Source of the DNA: GCA-2720865 sp047630275
Lineage (GTDB): Bacteria > Bdellovibrionota > Bacteriovoracia > Bacteriovoracales > Bacteriovoracaceae
Assembly (NCBI GenBank): GCA_047630275.1
Contig: JBLHVN010000003.1
Coordinates: forward strand, 248,001 to 312,000
DNA length: 64,000 nt
Direction: 5' to 3'
Part shown: in pieces, positions 59,123 through 64,000 of the stretch
Position numbering within the stretch: the first letter of the stretch is position 1
How the letters are laid out: every line of letters begins with the position of its first letter
The notes under the pieces: generated by a model
Told to the model about the DNA's origin: nothing
The model's database searches: none
Seen by the model: the letters and a program-made list of their open reading frames with translations, nothing else
Program-made: the position numbers and the translations under genes

Positions 59123-59611
59123 TTACTTAAGTCGCTTACCATTGAATCTATAATCTAGATCGCAGCCATAGAACTCAAGATCCACATGATACTCACCGCA
59201 TTTACTACCACTATAGCATTTGTATTCGTAATTGATCTTCCCAGACTTTCTAATCTTAGAAAGCTTAAGTTCTGCAGCGACTCCACCAAAGAGGTTTCCA
59301 CTTTTTTCAACTTCAAATTTATTCCAACTGTTTTTTACTTTTACGTCTTTTTCAAACCCCGTTAAATCGAGGATCTTAACTTCATGAGAGAGACGAGTTA
59401 AGTAGCCTTCTGCATCAGCGAACTGGATGCGAATCCCTTTGTTAGAGTAGCCATCTAAATAGCCAGTCTCTGAAATATAGGAAAAATGCGCTTTAAGCTT
59501 AGAGTCTTCAATCTCACAAGAGCCCATATACTTATCTACCTTAACTATATCTTCAGCCGATAAGTTAAGGCTTAAAAGAAGCAAAGCGCTTAGAATTAAA
59601 TGTCCTTTCAT
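59123..59611 (-). CDS. Exported protein of unknown function
   Basis: A 162-residue protein with a Sec signal peptide (1-19). The mature part is beta-rich with four Cys (GSCEIED, YKCYSGSKCGEYH, FYGCDLDY) that could form two disulfides. No family recognised. A monocistronic unit: its own terminator follows at 59062-59097. Confidence 0.6.
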   Translation of the reverse strand: MKGHLILSALLLLSLNLSAEDIVKVDKYMGSCEIEDSKLKAHFSYISETGYLDGYSNKGIRIQFADAEGYLTRLSHEVKILDLTGFEKDVKVKNSWNKFEVEKSGNLFGGVAAELKLSKIRKSGKINYEYKCYSGSKCGEYHVDLEFYGCDLDYRFNGKRLK

Positions 59612-59680
59612 AAAGACCTCATTATTTTGTTTACCCTCTTATACCACTATGCGTCACGACTAAACAGATTGTATGAAGCC

Positions 59681-59709
59681 TTTACAGGGGGGTGTTAAGT
59701 ATCTGTAAT
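59681..59709 (+). promoter_or_regulatory. Weak candidate promoter before the FHA gene
   Basis: TTTACA (59681-59686) and TGTAAT (59704-59709) have a 17-base spacer and lie about 95 bases upstream of the FHA gene. A second TATAAT at 59800-59805 overlaps the first possible start codon, which would favour translation from the ATG at 59840. The 190-base gap shows nothing else I can name. Confidence 0.3.
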
Positions 59710-59803
59710 ATAGGCATTTTACCCCAGATTTTTACGGCTAAGATTCAAAAAGAGCGCATATTGTGCATGGCTTTTTCTAAATAAATTTTGAAACTAGGCT
59801 ATA

Positions 59804-60370
59804 ATGAAGAGGATTATTTTAACTCTTAGGAATGAAAATATGGCCGTTGTTCTCAGGATCACCCACGATGGGTCCCATAAGTTTCTCGATATAACCAAAG
59901 CAATCCATCCTATTACTTTTGGTAGAAGCGATGAATGCGACTACACAATAAAAAATGATGGCTGCAGTGGAACTCATGTAAAGATAACTAATAAAGGCTC
60001 TTATATTGCTGTTGAAGATTTAGAGAGTAAGAACGGAAGTTTTATCAATAGCACTAAGTTTAACAAAGATAAGCTCTACGTCGATGATATCCTCCAAATC
60101 GGAGAGGCCTTCATAGAAGTTCATACTGATTCTCTAACAACCATCGAGAAAAATACTTTAAAAAGTAAAAGAAAAGAAGCTGACCGTGCCCAAGGAAACT
60201 TAACCATTCCAGATCTTTCCCGTTCACAAAAAGAAAAATTGGTTAATGAAAAGAAGGCCCGTCATGGGTTTAATGATTTAACAAATATAACTGGTATTGC
60301 GGTAGAGAAGATTTCCTCACTGCTTAAAAGAGCAAGAAGAGAAAAGAAAGACGAAGATAAAAAACCTTAG
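59804..60370 (+). CDS. FHA-domain protein
   Basis: A 188-residue cytosolic protein. Residues about 30-105 form an FHA fold that binds phosphothreonine: ITFGRSDECDYTI, GCSGTHVKI and VEDLESKNGSFINSTK supply the GR, S..H and NG motifs. The C-terminal 80 residues are charged and Lys-rich with no domain. A TATAAT overlaps the ATG at 59804, so the true start may be the ATG at 59840 (AGGA nine bases upstream). It may scaffold a Ser/Thr-kinase pathway; no kinase is nearby. It overlaps the convergent next gene by four bases. Confidence 0.85.
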   Translation: MKRIILTLRNENMAVVLRITHDGSHKFLDITKAIHPITFGRSDECDYTIKNDGCSGTHVKITNKGSYIAVEDLESKNGSFINSTKFNKDKLYVDDILQIGEAFIEVHTDSLTTIEKNTLKSKRKEADRAQGNLTIPDLSRSQKEKLVNEKKARHGFNDLTNITGIAVEKISSLLKRARREKKDEDKKP

Positions 60371-61359
60371 AGCTCTATCTTTTCCATTAAGTAGCCTAAG
60401 CAGTCTTGTTTGATAACTTTTAAGTCTTTAGTAAACATAGAAGGAATAATCGGTTGCATCGAGACAATCTGATCCCCTTCGTAATTAATTAAATGATCAC
60501 TAATATCAACGCCGGTTTCATCGAGGATGATGATTTCAAACTCTTTGGTGTTCCTCTTTCCTAAAAGTGTTCCTATAGGAAGCTCTTCAAAGTTCAATTC
60601 TTCAAAGTCTTTAATAAAACAAAAGTCACAATCCTTATCTTCTTGATCAAAGCTAACCTTTGCTTCTACAGGAATCATCACCCTGGCTAAGGTATGATAG
60701 ATCTTCATATCAAGCTCACTTGCCTTCTTGCGTGGGATCTCACTTGAAAGGTAAACTTTTTCGATAAACTTAAAAACTTCTTCAATTCCCTCACCTGGCT
60801 TCCCACACTCAACGGTAGTTGAAGGGCAAAATTTAGAGAAGGCCATGCTTAAGGCCTCATGAGGTTCAATAAAATAAACTAAGGTCTTAGAAAAATAAGA
60901 GCCTAAAGTGACAAACTCAGGGAGCAGTCTATTAACGCAGGCATAAAAAGGATTCTTTCCCGTATTGTTGTGAATATCAATTGAAGCAAAGGTATTTCTT
61001 TTCTTCATTTGATCAACCACAGAAGTGGCCATCTTTTCAGCCTCTGAATCCCCTCCGGCCCAAATTCGATTATAGTCTTCTTGGTCTTCTAATTTTCTAA
61101 GGCCCTCGCTAGCCGCGGGAATGTTTCCTAAGAATAAAGAGACGCTTCGAGGTAAATGATGGGGGTCATATTTTTTAAAGAACTTCTTTAAAGCATAGAA
61201 ACCTGAGGTTTCATTTCCATGAAGCAGAGTTGATAAAAAAAGTGGTTCATCAACCTCACCTTTTAAATGAATAAGAGTGGGGCCTTTTAAAACTTTAGAA
61301 AGTTCATTAGGTTCTAAATCAAGGAGACCTTTAGGCAGGTCGGTTCTAACTTCAAGCAT
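60367..61359 (-). CDS. AstE/aspartoacylase-like zinc deacylase (M14 family)
   Basis: A 330-residue metallohydrolase. LLHGNETSGFYAL gives the HxxE zinc motif, SIDIHNNTGKNPFYAC the third His and VECGKPGEG the catalytic Glu segment of succinylglutamate desuccinylase/aspartoacylase enzymes. Substrate unknown; an N-acyl amino acid is likely. It lies 12 bases downstream of the glutamate-cysteine ligase-like gene and on the same strand, so the two are probably one operon acting on amino-acid or peptide amides. Confidence 0.82.
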   Translation of the reverse strand: MLEVRTDLPKGLLDLEPNELSKVLKGPTLIHLKGEVDEPLFLSTLLHGNETSGFYALKKFFKKYDPHHLPRSVSLFLGNIPAASEGLRKLEDQEDYNRIWAGGDSEAEKMATSVVDQMKKRNTFASIDIHNNTGKNPFYACVNRLLPEFVTLGSYFSKTLVYFIEPHEALSMAFSKFCPSTTVECGKPGEGIEEVFKFIEKVYLSSEIPRKKASELDMKIYHTLARVMIPVEAKVSFDQEDKDCDFCFIKDFEELNFEELPIGTLLGKRNTKEFEIIILDETGVDISDHLINYEGDQIVSMQPIIPSMFTKDLKVIKQDCLGYLMEKIEL

Positions 61360-61371
61360 GGTCCAATTATT

Positions 61372-62793
61372 CTACCAGAGATGAACCGGTTTATGGGATT
61401 TTTGCTTTTCTAAATAGGCCTTAACAAGCTTTTTGGTATCGTTATTATTTTCCTTGAGAAACTCTCGTTGCCAACTTGTGCCATTCTTTCCAGTCTCGGC
61501 CCGTGGCGTAAGAATCTCATCAAAGTAAGCCACTAGTGTTGACTCATCAACCCCAAGCTCCCCCAACCCCTTTCTTCCTTGGGGAATCAGTTCATTAACT
61601 AAAAGTTCTTTAAGGCCAATAGTGCTACCTTTCCACTTAATCTCTGCATCGAGTCCATCTTTGGCGGCCCTATAAAAGTTCTCTTTAGCTTCATCAAAAC
61701 TAATCTTTTTAACAAGCTCTTTTGCCACAGGCAGAAGCGCTTTGCTCATTCCAATATAAAGCCCTACGTTGGCCACGACGTCTTTGATACTAGGGCCCGC
61801 TGAATTCACTCTATGCTCGATCCTTAAGTGAGGCCCTCCTTCTCCATCAAGGCCAATAATGGGTCTATTCCAACGCCATATATTTCCATTGTGAAGCCTT
61901 AGATGGCTCAGCCAACTTGGGTCTTTATCAATGACGTAAGGAAGAAGCACAGGAAACTTTAAATTCTCATCAAAAAGGTCCATCAAATCATTGATGTAGC
62001 CATCACCAAAGGTAACTCTTTCGACCATCGAGCCATCTTTTGCTTTAAAAGCTTCAAGCTGTACGCTCTGTTCAAAGACCGGGATCCTTGTTTCTGCCCA
62101 AAGGTCTTTTCCAAAAAGTGTAGGTGCGTTTGCTGTTAAGGCCACCATGGGCGCGCTTAAGATCAGGCTTAAATTATAAAGGTCAGCGGCATCATGTTGT
62201 GAAGTTTGTAAATGAATTTGCAAACTAGTGGCCGCGGCCTCCATCATGACATCATCTTTTTTTATATCAAGCTTATCATTGCCTTCTACTTTTATTTCAA
62301 AAGGTTTGTTTCCTCGGATCTTGAGGCATTCAGCGTTCAGGGCTTGGTACCTAGTCAAAGCTGACATGTTAGTCATGACTAAGTCTTCATCTCTAACAGT
62401 AGGTAAGATTCCAATAGCCGTTACGTCTGCTCCAAACTCTCCAGCTTTTTCATCACATTTATTCCAAAGACCTCGCAAGTCCTCTTCTAAGGCCAAGAGG
62501 AATTTCCCCTCAATAACCTGAGGCTTAGAATTTATTTCAAAATTAAATTTTGAGATTTCTGGAACCACTTGAGGGTCGTTAACTAGGGGAAGAAGTTTTT
62601 GATTATCCGCTGAAGGAAGCCCCTCACTATCGAGAATCCAACCCTCTAATTCTAGGCCACACATATTATCTTGAGGGACAAAAGCATTTCGCTTAAACCA
62701 ACCTCTTAAGATTTCTGTTTCTTCTTTTAGTTTCTTAGAGAATTCTTCTTGATCTAGTTCTGTAAACGTAGATTGCTGGATTTCCTGTCCCAT
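61372..62793 (-). CDS. GCS2-type glutamate-cysteine ligase family protein
   Basis: A 473-residue ATP-dependent carboxylate-amine ligase. GLELEGWILDSEG is the ATP/Mg motif of the GCS2 fold and FNFEINSKPQVIEG, ATSLQIHLQTS and HLRIEHRVNSAGPS are later conserved segments. In relatives it makes gamma-glutamylcysteine, the first step to glutathione; other carboxylate-amine substrates are possible. Length is close to plant/proteobacterial GCS2 types. AGGAAGA precedes the ATG. Confidence 0.78.
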   Translation of the reverse strand: MGQEIQQSTFTELDQEEFSKKLKEETEILRGWFKRNAFVPQDNMCGLELEGWILDSEGLPSADNQKLLPLVNDPQVVPEISKFNFEINSKPQVIEGKFLLALEEDLRGLWNKCDEKAGEFGADVTAIGILPTVRDEDLVMTNMSALTRYQALNAECLKIRGNKPFEIKVEGNDKLDIKKDDVMMEAAATSLQIHLQTSQHDAADLYNLSLILSAPMVALTANAPTLFGKDLWAETRIPVFEQSVQLEAFKAKDGSMVERVTFGDGYINDLMDLFDENLKFPVLLPYVIDKDPSWLSHLRLHNGNIWRWNRPIIGLDGEGGPHLRIEHRVNSAGPSIKDVVANVGLYIGMSKALLPVAKELVKKISFDEAKENFYRAAKDGLDAEIKWKGSTIGLKELLVNELIPQGRKGLGELGVDESTLVAYFDEILTPRAETGKNGTSWQREFLKENNNDTKKLVKAYLEKQKSHKPVHLW

Positions 62794-62839
62794 AATTCTA
62801 TCTTCCTGATAGCAGCATTAAAATTTTACAAAGAAGATT

Positions 62840-63211
62840 CTATTTTTGAATCTTCTTTTTATTAGCTTGGAGGGCGGCTAGATCCTCTTTGCTTAACTTT
62901 AGAAGTTGAGTCACCCTAACTTCTTCATCTTCACCTTCGTTATTGACACCTTGCTTTGTAGCAACTTCATCCATGGCATTGATCTCTTCATCGTCAAAGC
63001 TTAGGAGGTTATCTTCTTCCACATGTGCGACAGGAGCAGCAGCCTCTCTGGCTTTAATTCTTTCAGCTAATTCACCCTTAGTGTAGAGGTCATCTGTATC
63101 ATTAACTTGAGCTCGCTTATCGCGCTCCCCTGTTAATTGAGCCAAGATTTTCGCATATTTTGAAATCTGCGAAACCAATTGCTTATTTGTTAGGTCTGGT
63201 ATCTTGACCAT
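62840..63211 (-). CDS. Small acidic protein, unknown function
   Basis: A 123-residue cytosolic protein with a helical N-terminus (TNKQLVSQISKYAKILAQL), a highly acidic middle (VEEDNLLSFDDEEINAMDE) and a basic C-terminus (LAALQANKKKIQK). No known family. TGGAG is six bases before the ATG. It precedes the ligase gene by 46 bases and may be in the same transcript. Confidence 0.55.
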   Translation of the reverse strand: MVKIPDLTNKQLVSQISKYAKILAQLTGERDKRAQVNDTDDLYTKGELAERIKAREAAAPVAHVEEDNLLSFDDEEINAMDEVATKQGVNNEGEDEEVRVTQLLKLSKEDLAALQANKKKIQK

Positions 63212-63356
63212 TAATTCTCCACTACGATCCTACGCCTTTGTAGGCCCTGAGATTATAGCAAAGGCTTTCCTAAAGCGAAAATTTTATTTATTGATGTTTA
63301 AAAAGCGAATCCCTCAAGTACTCAAGAGATAAAAAATGCGCTAAGATAAGAGAATT

Positions 63357-63896
63357 ATGAATATTGAGAAGCTTTACGACGAAATTATTGATGATCTTAA
63401 GCAAGGCAAAAGAGGCTTGCGCAAACTGACTGCCTCTCAAATTGAAGGTTTGATCAATAACTGGAACCGAGATCAATTAAAATTGATCCTCTGTATCCTC
63501 GATCATTCCATTGAAGATTTGGTTTGTTTTGATGAACCTCTTATCAAAGCGATCCTTGAAGAAACAGAACCCGAACTTCTTATCTTTCTCTTAGGAGCAG
63601 CTCAAAAGCATTCAATTGCAGCCAGGGCCAAAGACGGCTTTCCCCCTAGCTCTGACTTTTTGAATGCTTTAAAATATGTCCTAGCCTCTCCCCTTATAAA
63701 AAACCCTGAGGTACTTGAGTGGACCCTAAGAACCATTGAGCAACTAGGAATGAAGAGCATCTTATTTAAAAAACAAATCTTAGAATTAAAACCTGGGCTA
63801 GGCTCTTTGTTTAATCAACATAAAAAATCAAGCCGCCAACTAATAGAGCATCTTGAAAAACGCTGGGCCCCCCTTAAGGGAGGTCCCCTTGGCTGA
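63357..63896 (+). CDS. Helical cytosolic protein, unknown function
   Basis: A 179-residue protein predicted almost entirely helical, with HEAT-like spacing of hydrophobic residues (LIKAILEETEPELLIFLLGA, ALKYVLASPLI). No catalytic motif or signal peptide. It is followed with an 8-base overlap by the truncated gene at the window edge, which indicates translational coupling. Confidence 0.6.
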   Translation: MNIEKLYDEIIDDLKQGKRGLRKLTASQIEGLINNWNRDQLKLILCILDHSIEDLVCFDEPLIKAILEETEPELLIFLLGAAQKHSIAARAKDGFPPSSDFLNALKYVLASPLIKNPEVLEWTLRTIEQLGMKSILFKKQILELKPGLGSLFNQHKKSSRQLIEHLEKRWAPLKGGPLG

Positions 63897-64000
63897 TAAG
63901 AAGTTTACCCCTGAAGAGATGGCCAAAACCTTATCAAAAGTTCTAGACGCCACTAACAGACCATTGTTTGGAAGAGAGCCTGAAAAGAAAGAACAAGTTC
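63889..64000 (+). CDS. Start of a gene cut by the window edge
   Basis: A frame opens with TTG at 63889, preceded by a strong AGGGAGG (63877-63883), and overlaps the previous stop by eight bases. The visible 37 codons (ADKKFTPEEMAKTLSKVLDA...) are a charged, helical start. Nothing more can be said about function. Confidence 0.6.
   Translation, partial: MADKKFTPEEMAKTLSKVLDATNRPLFGREPEKKEQV

Overview
The window is AT-rich, densely coded chromosomal DNA with no intergenic gap over about 200 bases. It comes from a Gram-negative, respiring bacterium with many exported proteins and lipoproteins. Codon and base usage, a b558-type sdhCAB operon, a stand-alone Mrp-DUF971 protein and many secreted hydrolases suggest a Bdellovibrionota/Bacteriovoracales-like organism. 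This is an inference from gene content; no 16S rRNA or other phylogenetic marker was tested. I see no tRNA, rRNA, CRISPR array, insertion sequence or phage gene.

Layout. (1) 1-10.9 kb is mostly housekeeping: an envelope protein fragment, a lipoprotein with a degenerate transglycosylase-like motif, a LysR regulator divergent from sdhC-sdhA-sdhB, a SprT-like/DUF2786 protein, a hotdog thioesterase, a DUF2914 membrane protein and a PQQ-type sugar dehydrogenase. (2) 10.9-36 kb is a large copper-handling island. It holds two multicopper oxidases that each carry a C-terminal CopB-like outer-membrane domain, one Tat-exported CueO-like oxidase, a CopA-type P1B ATPase with a CopZ-like chaperone, a CusCBA-type efflux system with a DUF3347 protein, a CsoR-type repressor, three single-haem CxxCH proteins, paired small lipoproteins and paired tiny Cys/His-rich exported proteins. 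A secreted subtilase, a papain-like amidase, a YceI-like protein and a cell-wall-hydrolase-like protein are interleaved. At least seven near-identical palindromes (ATACCC-N5-GGGTAT) precede the copper transcription units. In four cases they sit within, on or beside recognisable promoters, so the island looks like a locally wired CsoR regulon. (3) 37.9-51.6 kb is a compact hybrid NRPS-PKS locus, read on the minus strand as queE, a 4'-phosphopantetheinyl transferase, then two megasynthases: A-PCP-KS-AT-ACP-aminotransferase and C-PCP-C-A-PCP-TE. Residues read by eye predict proline loading, malonyl extension, beta-transamination and glycine addition, i.e. a small beta-amino-acid product. (4) 51.7-64 kb returns to general functions: a second papain-like amidase, an Nfu-type Fe-S protein with an Mrp/ApbC-DUF971 ATPase, adenosine deaminase, an exported esterase, an FHA protein, an AstE-like zinc deacylase, a GCS2-type glutamate-cysteine ligase and uncharacterised genes.

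How the genes work together. In the island, CopZ and CopA would move cytosolic Cu(I) to the periplasm, the oxidases would convert it to Cu(II), and CusCBA with DUF3347 would expel periplasmic copper. The CopB-like domains would hold the oxidase at the outer membrane. CsoR would release all units together when Cu(I) binds its Cys-His-Cys site. In the biosynthetic locus the PPTase would activate all four carrier domains.
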